The notes: a model not told the origin generated them from the sequence alone. DNA of 64,000 nucleotides from JACCTU01 sp963848525 (GCA_963848525.1 CAWKDZ010000002.1:806001-870000), one strand, 5' to 3'. Positions 46,102-54,983 are shown, counted from the first letter of the stretch. Translations and numbers: made by a program.

Positions 46102-46779
46102 GTGGCGGAGTCTACCACGCAGGTCGCGCTCGGGGTCGTGCTGCAGGTTCGCGACGCGCAGCTCCACGTCTTGCTCTGGCAACGCGCGAAGTCGCCGGCC
46201 AAGAACGCGTGGGCGCTTCCCGGCGGCTACCTCGACGCGCGCGAGACGCTCGAGGCGTCGATCCGCCGGCATCTCGCCGCGAAGGTGGACGTGCGCGAGC
46301 TCGCGCACCTCGAGCAGCTCGAGACGCGCAGCGAGCCGCGCCGCTACCCGCGCGAGCGCCAGCTCGCCACGGCGTACCTCGGGCTCGTCCCCGCGCCGCT
46401 CGACCCGACGCTGCCGGCCGACACGCGCTGGCACCCGCTCGACAAGCTCCCGCCGATGGCGTTCGACCACGGCGAGATCACGCTTGCCGGCAGGGAACGT
46501 CTGCGCGCGAAGCTCTCGTATTCGAACGTCGGCTTCGCCCTTGCGGCCGAGACGTTCACGATCGCCGAGCTGCGCGAGCTCTACACCGCCGCGCTCGGCC
46601 ACGAGGTCTCGGCGACGAACCTGCAACGCGTCCTCCTCCGCCGCGGCGTGCTCGCGCCGACGGGGGAGCGCCGTGAGCCAGGCCCGAGCGGCGGCCGCCC
46701 GCCCGAGCTCTTCCGCTTCCGCAGGCGCTTCCTCGAGGTCACCGACCCGTTCGCGGTGCTCCGCCCACCGGCCTCTTGA
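46102..46779 (+). CDS. NrtR-like regulator with degenerate Nudix domain
   Basis: The 225-aa protein has an N-terminal Nudix fold (residues 1-140) and the C-terminal winged helix of NrtR (FTIAELRELYTAALGHEVSAT, NLQRVLLRRGVL). The Nudix box is GGYLDARETLEASIRRHLAA: the RExxEExG core has become RHLAAKV, so hydrolysis should be lost. NrtR proteins bind ADP-ribose as effector and control NAD genes. Here the nearest target is a nucleoside-type binding protein. The start is GTG with TAGTCT 7 bases upstream. Confidence 0.82.
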   Translation: MAESTTQVALGVVLQVRDAQLHVLLWQRAKSPAKNAWALPGGYLDARETLEASIRRHLAAKVDVRELAHLEQLETRSEPRRYPRERQLATAYLGLVPAPLDPTLPADTRWHPLDKLPPMAFDHGEITLAGRERLRAKLSYSNVGFALAAETFTIAELRELYTAALGHEVSATNLQRVLLRRGVLAPTGERREPGPSGGRPPELFRFRRRFLEVTDPFAVLRPPAS

Positions 46780-46821
46780 CAACGATGGAGAAACGTGGGA
46801 TAACTCCGGAAACGTTTTCGG
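46776..46821 (+). promoter_or_regulatory. Promoter and LacI-type operator of the sugar regulator
   Basis: TTGACA (46776-46781), a 17-base spacer and GATAAC (46799-46804) form a strong promoter. Directly after it, CCGGAAACGTTTTCGG (46806-46821) is a near-perfect palindrome with the central CG typical of LacI-family operators. The site would cover the transcription start, which suggests autorepression. A related CCGGAAACGGTT lies inside the gene near 47153. Confidence 0.65.
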
Positions 46822-46836
46822 AAACCGGAGGGCATC

Positions 46837-47910
46837 ATCGCAACGATCCGAGAGCTGGCCCGGTTGAGCGGCGTCTCCGTCGCCACCGTCTCGAGGGTGC
46901 TGAACGACTACGTAGACGTCAGCCCTGCGACCCGGGAACGGGTGCTCAAAGTGGCACGCGAGCTCGACTACACGCCCTCCGCAGCCGCTAGAACACTGGT
47001 AATGCAGCGCTCGCAGGTGATCGGAGTACTCCTCCACACCGGCGAGGGCCACCCCGATCTGCTGCACCCGTTCTTCCAGGAGGTCCTCGTCGGCCTGAAG
47101 CACCGATTGGGGGCCGCCGGCTACGACCTGCTCCTCTTTGCGACCCAAAATCCCGGAAACGGTTACACCGAGCACTCGTTCGTCCGCCGCGCCAAGCACC
47201 ACGGCGTGGACGGGATGGTCGTGATGGGCGTCGACGCCCGCGACCCGGAGATCGAGAAGCTCGCACGCTCGTTGATCCCGTGCGTGGCCGTCGACCTCGA
47301 CCTCGTCGGGCGGCGCACCGGGCACGTGATCTCCGACAACCTGGCGGGTGCTCGCCTCGCCGTCCGCCACCTTCACGACCGCGGGCACGAGCGGATCGCG
47401 ATCGTCACCGGGATGCTTTCGACGCGTCCGGGCGTCGACCGCCTGCTCGGGTACCGCGCCGAGCTCGAGGCACTCGGCCTGCCCTACCGCGACGACTACG
47501 TCCAGGAGGGCGACTTCTACTTCGACAGCGGCTACGCGGGGATGCACGCGCTCCTCGAGCTCGACGAGCCGCCGACCGCCGTCTTTGTCGCGAGCGACGT
47601 GATGGCGGCCGGTGCGGTGCGGGCGACTCAGGAGCGCGGCATGCAAGTGCCGGACGACGTCGCGCTAGTCGGGTTCGACGACGTCCAGCTCGCCGCCCAG
47701 ATGCAGCCCTCGCTCACGACCATCCGGCAGGACAAGATCGGCCTCGGCGCCGCCGCGGGCGACGCGCTCCTGCGGATGCTCGAGCACGCCGACACCGCAC
47801 CGCCCGTGACCACGCTCCCGGTGGAGCTCGTGGTTCGGCGATCATCGGGCGCGCGGCGTACGACCAAGCGTTCGCGCGCCCGAACCGGTGAGGGGGTGGC
47901 GGGGGCCTGA
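46837..47910 (+). CDS. LacI family transcriptional regulator, apparent ATC start
   Basis: The repressor of 357 aa from ATC 46837 has the LacI helix-turn-helix (TIRELARLSGVSVATVSRVLN) and a periplasmic-binding-like sensor domain (GVLLHTGEGHPDLLHPFFQEV onward; PDDVALVGFDDVQLAAQMQP). No ATG, GTG or TTG occurs in frame between the stop at 46800 and TTG 46864, and that TTG would remove the first DNA-binding helix. GGAGGG lies 4 bases before ATC 46837, so ATC is the likely start, or the base is wrong. It probably controls the transporter and beta-glucosidase downstream. Confidence 0.87.
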   Translation: MATIRELARLSGVSVATVSRVLNDYVDVSPATRERVLKVARELDYTPSAAARTLVMQRSQVIGVLLHTGEGHPDLLHPFFQEVLVGLKHRLGAAGYDLLLFATQNPGNGYTEHSFVRRAKHHGVDGMVVMGVDARDPEIEKLARSLIPCVAVDLDLVGRRTGHVISDNLAGARLAVRHLHDRGHERIAIVTGMLSTRPGVDRLLGYRAELEALGLPYRDDYVQEGDFYFDSGYAGMHALLELDEPPTAVFVASDVMAAGAVRATQERGMQVPDDVALVGFDDVQLAAQMQPSLTTIRQDKIGLGAAAGDALLRMLEHADTAPPVTTLPVELVVRRSSGARRTTKRSRARTGEGVAGA

Positions 47911-47968
47911 GCCGCGCCTACCGGCGCTCTGTCTCGATCAAGTTTCGGCATACGGAGGGAGTCCTGTG

Positions 47969-49321
47969 ATGCGAAAGAGGTGGATGAGGATGGCCGCGCT
48001 GACGAGTGCGATGCTCGCGCTCTCGGCAACGGTCCTCTCGGCCGCGCAGGCGCGGACAGAGTCGAGCGGGGCCGCGACCACACTGACGTTCTGGATCATG
48101 AACAACGGCCCCGAGCCCGTCGCGGACATGAAGAAGATCCTCGCGCCGTTCGAGCGTTCGAGCGGGATCAACGTCAACGTCCAGCTCGTGGGCTGGGACG
48201 TGCAGTACCAGCGGATCACGAACGCCGCGATCTCGGGCGAGGCGCCCGACGTGACGCAGGCGGGCACGACGCAGGTGCCGTACTTCGCCGCGCTCGGCGG
48301 CTTCGACAACCTCGCAAGCCGCACGGGCACGATCGGCGGCCGCAAGGCATACGCACCGGGTGTCTGGGCGACGACGCAGCTGGCCGGTAGGTCCGGCGTG
48401 TGGTCGGTGCCCTGGTTCACCGAGGCGCGGACGATCTACTACCGCAAGGACGTCTACAAGCGCGCGGGCGTCAACCCGGCGACCGCGTTCAAGACGTGGG
48501 CGTCGTTCCGGGCCGCGCTCGTCAAGCTGCGTTCCGTCCGCAGCGTCAACGGCAAGCCGATCATGCCGTTCGGCCAGCCGGGCAAGACGGCGTGGGACCT
48601 CGTGCACCACATCATGCCGTTCGTCTGGGGTGCCGGCGGGAGCGAGCTGACGGCGAACCGTCGGCAGTCCGCGATCTCGAGCCCCGCGGCGGTCCGCGGC
48701 GTGAAGTACTTCTCCGACCTCGTGACGGCAGGTGTGTTCCTGAAGTCGTCGCTGGAGAAGAATGCGCCGCAGGTCGAGGAGCAGTTCAAGGGCGGCCAGA
48801 TCGCAACGTGGATCGGCGGCCCGTGGGTGCTCGCGACCGTCAACCGCGCAGACGACACCGCGTGGGCGCCCGAGGCGCGCCGCAACGTCGGCGTCGCCCA
48901 GATGCCAGTCGGCCCGACCGGGAAGTTCTACACGTTCGTCGGCGGATCGAACCTGATGCTGTTCCGCTCGTCGAGCCACAAGCCGGAGGCGTGGCGGCTG
49001 ATCCAGTACCTCTCCCGCAACGACGTGCAGCGGAACTACGCCCGGATCATGGGCATGTTCCCCGCGCGGCTCGTGCCGCAGCGCCAGGAGGGGAATCGGA
49101 ACGCCAACGCCCGGGCCTTCTACACGGCGATCACGCACGGCCGCACGTACGCGCCGGTCGCGTCGTGGGGCCCGGTCGAGAACGCCTACAAGACCCGGTT
49201 CGGAAACATCCTCGACATTGCGGCGGGTCAGGGACGTGTGTCCTACAGCCGCAACGCCGTCGTGAACGAGCTGCGCGCGGCGGCAAGGGAGGCGAACTCG
49301 CTACTCGCGCAGAGCGGCTAG
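47969..49321 (+). CDS. Sugar ABC transporter substrate-binding protein
   Basis: The 450-aa family 1 extracellular solute-binding protein has a Sec signal peptide ending near residue 28 (AAQA). The mature fold shows TLTFWIMNNGPEPVADMKK, SGEAPDVTQAGTTQVPYFA and FVGGSNLMLFRSS. GGAGGGAG precedes the ATG. With two permeases and a GH1 enzyme it probably takes up beta-glucosides or cello-oligosaccharides. The ATPase (MsiK-like) must be encoded elsewhere. Confidence 0.9.
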   Translation: MRKRWMRMAALTSAMLALSATVLSAAQARTESSGAATTLTFWIMNNGPEPVADMKKILAPFERSSGINVNVQLVGWDVQYQRITNAAISGEAPDVTQAGTTQVPYFAALGGFDNLASRTGTIGGRKAYAPGVWATTQLAGRSGVWSVPWFTEARTIYYRKDVYKRAGVNPATAFKTWASFRAALVKLRSVRSVNGKPIMPFGQPGKTAWDLVHHIMPFVWGAGGSELTANRRQSAISSPAAVRGVKYFSDLVTAGVFLKSSLEKNAPQVEEQFKGGQIATWIGGPWVLATVNRADDTAWAPEARRNVGVAQMPVGPTGKFYTFVGGSNLMLFRSSSHKPEAWRLIQYLSRNDVQRNYARIMGMFPARLVPQRQEGNRNANARAFYTAITHGRTYAPVASWGPVENAYKTRFGNILDIAAGQGRVSYSRNAVVNELRAAAREANSLLAQSG

Positions 49322-49339
49322 CGAATCCGACTGCTCGCC

Positions 49340-49373
49340 GGGGAGCGCGGGCTGACCCCACTCCGCGCTCCCC
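49340..49373 (+). repeat. Stable hairpin between binding-protein and permease genes
   Basis: GGGGAGCGCGG and CCGCGCTCCCC pair perfectly over 11 bp around a 12-base loop. A hairpin after the first gene of a sugar operon commonly protects or partly terminates the message, so the binding protein is made in excess. That role is inferred. Confidence 0.6.
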
Positions 49374-49391
49374 CTCTCCCCCTGAGGAGCT

Positions 49392-50375
49392 ATGAACACT
49401 GCGATGGCCACAGCCGAGGAGCTCCCCCTGCGCGTCGAGCGGACGCGCCGGTCGAAGCTGGCCGAGGGTTGGCGGCGGCACCGCGTCGCCTACGCGTTCA
49501 TCGCGCCCGCGGTCGTCTTCATGCTCATCGTCCACCTCGTCCCGACGGGCGCCGGGATCTACCTCAGCTTCCTGCGGCTGAACACGTTCACGTACGTAGA
49601 GCTGTTCCGAGCACCGTGGACAGGGCTCCAGAACTACCGCGACGTCCTCTTCGACGAGCTGAACCCTCTCCACTCCGGCTTCACGAACGCCGTTCGGAAC
49701 ACCGCGGTCTACACGGCGTGGACGGTCGGGCTGACGCTCGTCGCCGGGATGGCGATCGCGGTCCTGCTCAACCGCGACTTCCCGTTCCGGCGCACGGTGC
49801 GCACGCTGATGCTCGCGCCGTGGGTCGTGCCGAGCTTCGTCGTGGCGATCCTCTGGCAGTTCATGTGGGTGAGCGACAACGGGATCATCAACAAGGTCCT
49901 CGTCGACTACGCACACCTGCTCGACGACAAGCCCACGTGGCTGCTCGGCCCGAATTCGATGTGGGCGATCATCATCCCGTCGATCTGGCGCGCACTGCCG
50001 TTCACGATGCTCATCTTCCTCGCCGGCTTGCAGGCGGTGCCTGACGATCTGTACGAAGCAGCTTCGATCGACGGGGCGAACGCGTGGCAGCGCTTCCGCT
50101 ACGTCACGCTGCCGCTGCTGAAGCCGCTGATCGCGATCCAGCTCCTCTTCGGCGTCATCTACAGCGTCTACCAGTTCGCGATCCCGTACGTGATGATGGG
50201 GACGAACCCCGGCCCCTACGCCGACCTGCTGATGACGCTGATCGTCCGGCAGGCGTTCACGAACAACCTCTTCGGCTACGGCGCCGCGATCTCGTCGCTC
50301 CTGATGTTCGCGATGCTCGGCTGGGTCGCGGTCTGGTACCTCTCGTTCCGCCGCAGCCTGGAGCCGCTGACGTGA
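49392..50375 (+). CDS. Sugar ABC transporter permease 1 (MalF-like)
   Basis: The 327-aa permease has six helices and the EAA loop (YEAASIDGANAWQRFRYVTL). A GGAG site precedes the ATG. Its stop overlaps the second permease as GTGA. Confidence 0.92.
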   Translation: MNTAMATAEELPLRVERTRRSKLAEGWRRHRVAYAFIAPAVVFMLIVHLVPTGAGIYLSFLRLNTFTYVELFRAPWTGLQNYRDVLFDELNPLHSGFTNAVRNTAVYTAWTVGLTLVAGMAIAVLLNRDFPFRRTVRTLMLAPWVVPSFVVAILWQFMWVSDNGIINKVLVDYAHLLDDKPTWLLGPNSMWAIIIPSIWRALPFTMLIFLAGLQAVPDDLYEAASIDGANAWQRFRYVTLPLLKPLIAIQLLFGVIYSVYQFAIPYVMMGTNPGPYADLLMTLIVRQAFTNNLFGYGAAISSLLMFAMLGWVAVWYLSFRRSLEPLT

Positions 50376-51211
50376 TCCGCCGGCGCTCCGTCGACTGGTC
50401 GCTGAACGCGCTCACGTACCTCGTGCTGGCGTTGATGCTCGCGCCGATCGTGTGGCTCGTGATGTCGTCGCTGCAGACCTCGAGTCAGCTGGCGACCGGG
50501 ACGTACGACTTCAGCGAGCCGACGCTTGGCGCGTTCCGGACGATGTGGGACGCGGTCGACTTCGAGCGCTACTTCCGGAACAGCGTGATCATCTGTACGG
50601 GGGCGGCCCTCTTCGCGACGGCGTTCGCGGCGTCGGCGGGGTACGCGCTGGCGCGTTACCGCTTCCGCGGGTCGGGGACGTTCGGCGTCGGCGTGATCGC
50701 GACGCAGCTGATTCCCGGGACGATGTTCTTGCTCCCGATCTTTCTCGCCTTCGTCTGGTTCGGGCGGAACACGCCGCTCCACCTGTTCGACACGCACCTC
50801 GGGATGATCCTCGTCTACACGGCCTTCTTCACGCCCGTCGCGATTTTCCTGATGCGCGCGTACTTCCAGGCGATTCCGCGCGAGCTGGAGGAGGCTGCGC
50901 TCGTCGACGGGTGCACGCCGTTCGGCGCGTTCTGGCGAATCGTGCTTCCGAATGCGGCGCCCGGGCTGGTGGCGACGGCGGTGTACGCGTTCCTGTTCGC
51001 GTGGGACGAGCTGCTCTTCGTGTCGACCCTGACGCAGTCGGACGCGGAGACGATTCCCCTTGGAATCCGGACGTTCATCTCGAACTACCAGCAGCGCTAC
51101 GACCAGCTGATGGCGGCCGGCGTCGTCGCGACCGTGCCGGTGATGGTTGCGTTCTTCGCGACCCAACGGTGGCTCGTGCGCGGGCTCACGAGCGGGTCGG
51201 TGAAGGGATGA
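50372..51211 (+). CDS. Sugar ABC transporter permease 2 (MalG-like)
   Basis: The 279-aa permease has six helices and the EAA loop EEAALVDGCTPFGAFWRIVL. It forms the heterodimeric channel with the preceding protein. GTG start within GTGA; its stop overlaps the GH1 start as ATGA. Confidence 0.92.
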   Translation: MIRRRSVDWSLNALTYLVLALMLAPIVWLVMSSLQTSSQLATGTYDFSEPTLGAFRTMWDAVDFERYFRNSVIICTGAALFATAFAASAGYALARYRFRGSGTFGVGVIATQLIPGTMFLLPIFLAFVWFGRNTPLHLFDTHLGMILVYTAFFTPVAIFLMRAYFQAIPRELEEAALVDGCTPFGAFWRIVLPNAAPGLVATAVYAFLFAWDELLFVSTLTQSDAETIPLGIRTFISNYQQRYDQLMAAGVVATVPVMVAFFATQRWLVRGLTSGSVKG

Positions 51212-52533
51212 CGTTTCCGCCGGGCTTCCAGTTCGGCGCGGCGACCGCCGCGATTCAGATCGAGGGCGCGACCGATGCCCGCGGCGCCTCGATCTGGGAT
51301 TCCTTCTGCCGCGTGCCCGGGCGGGTCGCCGGCGGTCACACGACGGACGTCGCCTGCGACCACTACCACCGCTGGGAAGAGGACCTCGACCTGATGGCCG
51401 ACCTCGGACTCCGCGCGTACCGGTTCTCGATCTCTTGGCCACGCGTCCTTCCCGCCGGGAGCGGCGCGCCGAGCAGGAAGGGCCTCGACTTCTACCGGCG
51501 ACTCGTCGACGGGCTGCGCACGCGCGGGATCGAGCCGTTCGCGACGCTGTACCACTGGGACCTGCCGCAGGCGCTCCAGGACGCGGGCGGCTGGCCGCGC
51601 CGCGAGACGGCGGAGCGCTTCGCCGACTACGCCGCTGTCGTGTTCGAGGAGCTCGACGGTGTCTCGCGCTGGATCACGCATAACGAGCCGTGGGTGATCG
51701 CGTTCCTCGGCCACGCGTACGGGAGCAAGGCGCCGGGCCACCGCGACTGGCGCGAGGCGCTGCACGCCGGGCACAACGTGCTGCTCTCACACGGGCTCGC
51801 GACGCGCGCGTTCCGCGAGCTCTCGCGGCCTGACGGGCGGATCGGGATCGCGCTCGACTTCTACCCGGCGTACCCCGCGAGCGACTCGGAGCGCGACCGT
51901 GAGGCGACGCGGCGCTGGGACGCCGTGCGCAACCGCTGGTTCCTGGATGCGGTGCTGCGCGGCGCGTATCCCGCCGATGCGCTCGCGTGGTTCGAGGCGC
52001 GGCTCGGACCGCTCGAGCTGGGTGAGGACGGCGACTTCGAGCTGATCGCGCAGCCGGTCGACTTCCTCGGCGCGAACTACTACACGCGCGCCGTTGTCCG
52101 CGCCGATCCCGACGACGAGCCGCTCGGCCTCACGGAGGTCGCGCCGACGCTGCCGACCACCGGCATGGGCTGGGAGATCGCGCCCGACTCGCTGCACGAG
52201 CTCCTCGTCGGCCTCAAGCGCGACTACGGCGACATCCCGATCGCGATCACCGAGAACGGCTCCGCCTACGACGACCCGGTGCCGACGAACGGCGTCGTCG
52301 AGGATCCCGAGCGGCTCGCGTACCTCCGCGCCCATCTGGCCGCGGTCGAGCGCGCGGCCGCCGACGGCGTCAACGTCGAGGGCTACTTCGCCTGGTCGCT
52401 GCTCGACAACTTCGAGTGGGAGCACGGGTACGAGAAGCGCTTCGGAATCGTCTACGTCGACTACGCGACGCAGCGGCGGATCCCCAAGCAGAGCGCGCTC
52501 TGGTACCGCGACTTCATCCAACGAACAATGTGA
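51208..52533 (+). CDS. GH1 beta-glucosidase
   Basis: The 441-aa family 1 glycoside hydrolase has N-terminal FQFGAATAAIQIEG, acid/base Glu160 in ITHNEPW, nucleophile Glu349 in IAITENGSAYDD, and YFAWSLLDNFEWEHGY. No signal peptide, so it acts on imported beta-glucosides. It closes the LacI-regulated operon. Its 3' end overlaps the convergent PASTA gene by 20 bases. Confidence 0.95.
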   Translation: MTFPPGFQFGAATAAIQIEGATDARGASIWDSFCRVPGRVAGGHTTDVACDHYHRWEEDLDLMADLGLRAYRFSISWPRVLPAGSGAPSRKGLDFYRRLVDGLRTRGIEPFATLYHWDLPQALQDAGGWPRRETAERFADYAAVVFEELDGVSRWITHNEPWVIAFLGHAYGSKAPGHRDWREALHAGHNVLLSHGLATRAFRELSRPDGRIGIALDFYPAYPASDSERDREATRRWDAVRNRWFLDAVLRGAYPADALAWFEARLGPLELGEDGDFELIAQPVDFLGANYYTRAVVRADPDDEPLGLTEVAPTLPTTGMGWEIAPDSLHELLVGLKRDYGDIPIAITENGSAYDDPVPTNGVVEDPERLAYLRAHLAAVERAAADGVNVEGYFAWSLLDNFEWEHGYEKRFGIVYVDYATQRRIPKQSALWYRDFIQRTM

Positions 52534-53722
52534 CCACGGCGTCGACGGCCGACGTCACGCCCGGCGCGGGCTGCTGGTCTTGGACTGTCGCGCCCTCGCC
52601 GATCACCTCGACTCGGAAGCCGGCGTCCTCGAGCGTCGCGATCGCGCTCGCTTCGTCCTGACCGCGGACGTCAGGGACGTCGAGCGCTTCCGCCGTCTCC
52701 TGCCCGGAGGAGACGAGGATCCGAACCCGCGCGTCGGTGTTCTTGGCCGAGCCCGGCTTGGGGAACTGGTCGATCACGCGCCCGACGGGCTCGCTGGAGC
52801 GGCGGTACGCGACGACGCCGCGAAGGCCGAGGTTCTGCAGCAGGCGCAGCGCGGCCGTCTGCCCGAGGCCGACGACGTCGGGCACGCTGACGGTGCCCGC
52901 GGACGGGGTCGTCGTGCCCGGACGCTCCGTCGGTTGGCCCCCCTGCTGCCCGGTCGAAACGTTGATGCGCACGCGCGAGTCGGGCGGCGCCTGCGCGGTC
53001 GGCCCCGGCTGCTGCGCGACGACGGTGCCGCGCGGGTCTTCGGACGGCACGTCGAAGATGCGCGGATCGAAGTCGCGCTGCCGGAGGACGCGCACGGCCT
53101 CGCGCTCCAGGAGCCCCACGACGTTCGGGACGCGCTGGAGGTTGCGTCCCTTCGACGAGATGAGCGTGACCGTCGCGCCGCGGCGGGCCTGCTCTCCCCC
53201 CGCCGGCTCCTGCTCGACGACCGTGCCCTTGGGCGCCCCCGCGAAGACGCGTCGGAGCTTCGGCCGGAAGCCGGCGGCTTCGATCTTCTCGATCGCCTCG
53301 CGCTCCTCGAGGTCCCGCACCGACGGGACCGACACGCGGACGAAGCCGCTCGAGACGAGGATCTCCACGCGCTCGCCCTCGTCGAGCTGCGTGCCGGCGC
53401 CGGGCGTCTGAGCGAAAACGATCCCCGCGCCGCGCTCGCTCAGACGGCGGTCGACGTCCGACTCCAAGCTCGCCTCGTCGATCCGCACCTGCGCCACGGC
53501 TTCGGTGAGCCCGACGACGCGGGGCATCGTCGTCTTCTCCTCGTCGCGGGCGAGCAGGAAGTACGCGAGCAGGCCGCCGAGCACGAGCAGCAGGAGCGCG
53601 AGCAGCCACGGCCAGATCCGCGGCGGCCGTGGCCGCGTCTCCTCGACGATCTCCTCGCGCTCGACCGCGACGGTCTCGGCGGCAGGGTCGACGGGCCTCT
53701 CCTCGTACGGGGGCGTGCCCAC
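52514..53722 (-). CDS. Membrane-anchored PASTA-repeat protein without kinase domain
   Basis: The 402-aa protein has a short acidic cytoplasmic N-terminus, one membrane helix (LLALLLLVLGGLLAYFLLA, about residues 30-50) and five PASTA repeats (such as PRVVGLTEAVAQVRIDEASL, PNVVGLLEREAVRVLRQRDF and PDVVGLGQTAALRLLQNLGL). PASTA domains bind peptidoglycan stem peptides or lipid II. In most actinobacteria they are joined to a Ser/Thr kinase; here none is attached. GTG 53722 is the likely start. Confidence 0.85.
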   Translation of the reverse strand: MGTPPYEERPVDPAAETVAVEREEIVEETRPRPPRIWPWLLALLLLVLGGLLAYFLLARDEEKTTMPRVVGLTEAVAQVRIDEASLESDVDRRLSERGAGIVFAQTPGAGTQLDEGERVEILVSSGFVRVSVPSVRDLEEREAIEKIEAAGFRPKLRRVFAGAPKGTVVEQEPAGGEQARRGATVTLISSKGRNLQRVPNVVGLLEREAVRVLRQRDFDPRIFDVPSEDPRGTVVAQQPGPTAQAPPDSRVRINVSTGQQGGQPTERPGTTTPSAGTVSVPDVVGLGQTAALRLLQNLGLRGVVAYRRSSEPVGRVIDQFPKPGSAKNTDARVRILVSSGQETAEALDVPDVRGQDEASAIATLEDAGFRVEVIGEGATVQDQQPAPGVTSAVDAVVTLFVG

Positions 53723-53798
53723 GATGCTGGAATCACCATGGCATTCCGCCCGCAAACGTGTACCCTCAGAGTGACCAGTCGTCGAGAGGAGGCCTGCG

Positions 53799-53858
53799 AT
53801 GCCCATTGCGAGCACCTGCACTACCTCCACCCGCGGAGCCGCGGGGCTCGACGGCTAG
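53799..53858 (+). CDS. Possible 19-aa leader peptide before rsgA
   Basis: ATG 53799 has a GGAGG site 6-7 bases upstream and encodes MPIASTCTTSTRGAAGLDG, rich in Ser and Thr. A TACCCT hexamer lies 38 bases upstream (53761-53766). A GAGCC/GGCTC hairpin overlaps its end (53836-53849) and a T5 run follows. It may be a leader peptide or a chance reading frame; rsgA begins 51 bases later. Confidence 0.35.
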   Translation: MPIASTCTTSTRGAAGLDG

Positions 53859-53909
53859 CGCTTTTTCGTTCGAGCGTTCGCGGCGCAATCAGACCGTAAG
53901 GAGACACGC

Positions 53910-54968
53910 TTGAACGGCAGGACGCTGGCCGCGCTCGGCTGGACCGACGAGCTCGAGGCGGCCTTCACAACCTATGCGGAGCAGGGCTTCGAGCCTGCTC
54001 GCGTCGTCGCGGAGCACCGCGGCGGCTATGCCGTGCGCACCGAGCGCGACGACCGGCTCGCGCATGTGCGTGGCCGCCTCCGCGACAGCGAGCTCTTCGG
54101 CGGGATGCCGACCGTCGGTGACTGGGTCGTGGTCGTGGACGCGGGCGAGCGCTACGCGATCGAAGCCGTGCTCCCGCGACGGACGAAGGTCTCGCGCAAG
54201 ACGCCCTGGCTGAAGGCCGAGGAGCACGTCCTCGTCGCGAACGTCGACACGATCTTCATCGTCTCGGGGCTCGACGGCGACTTCAACGTGCGGCGGCTCG
54301 AGCGGTACCTCGCGACGGCCTGGGACAGCGGCGCCGAGCCCGTCGTCGTGCTGACGAAGCTCGACCTGAACGACGACCCCGAGACGATGCTCGCCGCCGA
54401 GGCGGTGGCGATGGGAGTTCCGGTGCACGCGCTCAGCAACGTCACCGGAGAGGGCGTCGACGCACTCGACGCGTACCTGACACCCGCGCGGACGATCGTC
54501 CTGCTCGGGTCGTCGGGCGTCGGCAAGTCGACGCTGCTGAACCGGCTCGCGGGGCGCGAGCTGATGCCCACGGCCGAGCTGCGACGCGACGGGCGCGGCC
54601 GGCACACGACGCGCCACCGGCAGCTCAAGGCGCTCAGGAACGGCGCGCTGCTGATCGACACGCCCGGACTACGCGAGCTGCAGATCTGGGAGGGGGACCT
54701 CGACCGCGCGTTCGCAGACATCGGCGAGCTCACCTCGCAGTGCAGGTTCAACGATTGCGCGCATGGAACCGAGCCCGGGTGCGCGGTCCAGGCGGCGCTC
54801 GCGGACGGGTCGCTCGACCCGGAGCGCTGGGCGAGCTACCAGAAGCTCCAGCGCGAGCTCAAGCGGCTCGCGGGACGGCGGAACCGGCGCGAGCACGCCG
54901 AGCTGAAGCGGCGCTGGCGCACACGCTCGCGCGAGGTGAAGGCGATGCGACGGAAGGGGTTGCTCTAG
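53910..54968 (+). CDS. rsgA: Ribosome small-subunit GTPase RsgA
   Basis: RsgA is a circularly permuted GTPase for late 30S maturation. The 352-aa protein has the permuted order G4 LTKLDL, G1 LLGSSGVGKSTLLN, switch TTRHRQL, G3 LIDTPGLREL, and a C-terminal zinc knuckle (CRFNDCAHGTEPGCAV). AAGGAG precedes the TTG start. The long N-terminal OB part starts LGWTDELEAAF. Confidence 0.95.
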   Translation: MNGRTLAALGWTDELEAAFTTYAEQGFEPARVVAEHRGGYAVRTERDDRLAHVRGRLRDSELFGGMPTVGDWVVVVDAGERYAIEAVLPRRTKVSRKTPWLKAEEHVLVANVDTIFIVSGLDGDFNVRRLERYLATAWDSGAEPVVVLTKLDLNDDPETMLAAEAVAMGVPVHALSNVTGEGVDALDAYLTPARTIVLLGSSGVGKSTLLNRLAGRELMPTAELRRDGRGRHTTRHRQLKALRNGALLIDTPGLRELQIWEGDLDRAFADIGELTSQCRFNDCAHGTEPGCAVQAALADGSLDPERWASYQKLQRELKRLAGRRNRREHAELKRRWRTRSREVKAMRRKGLL

Positions 54969-54971
54969 GAC

Positions 54972-54977
54972 TACCCT
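54972..54977 (+). promoter_or_regulatory. -10 hexamer TACCCT of the VOC gene
   Basis: TACCCT begins 3 bases after the rsgA stop and ends 6 bases before GTG 54984, predicting a leaderless VOC mRNA. Confidence 0.55.
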
Positions 54978-54983
54978 CTCGGC

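Noticed and set aside
47150..47166. A second LacI operator (CCGGAAACGGTT) within the lacI gene.
   Set aside because: It matches only one arm of the upstream palindrome well, so it is noted as a weak possibility but not listed.
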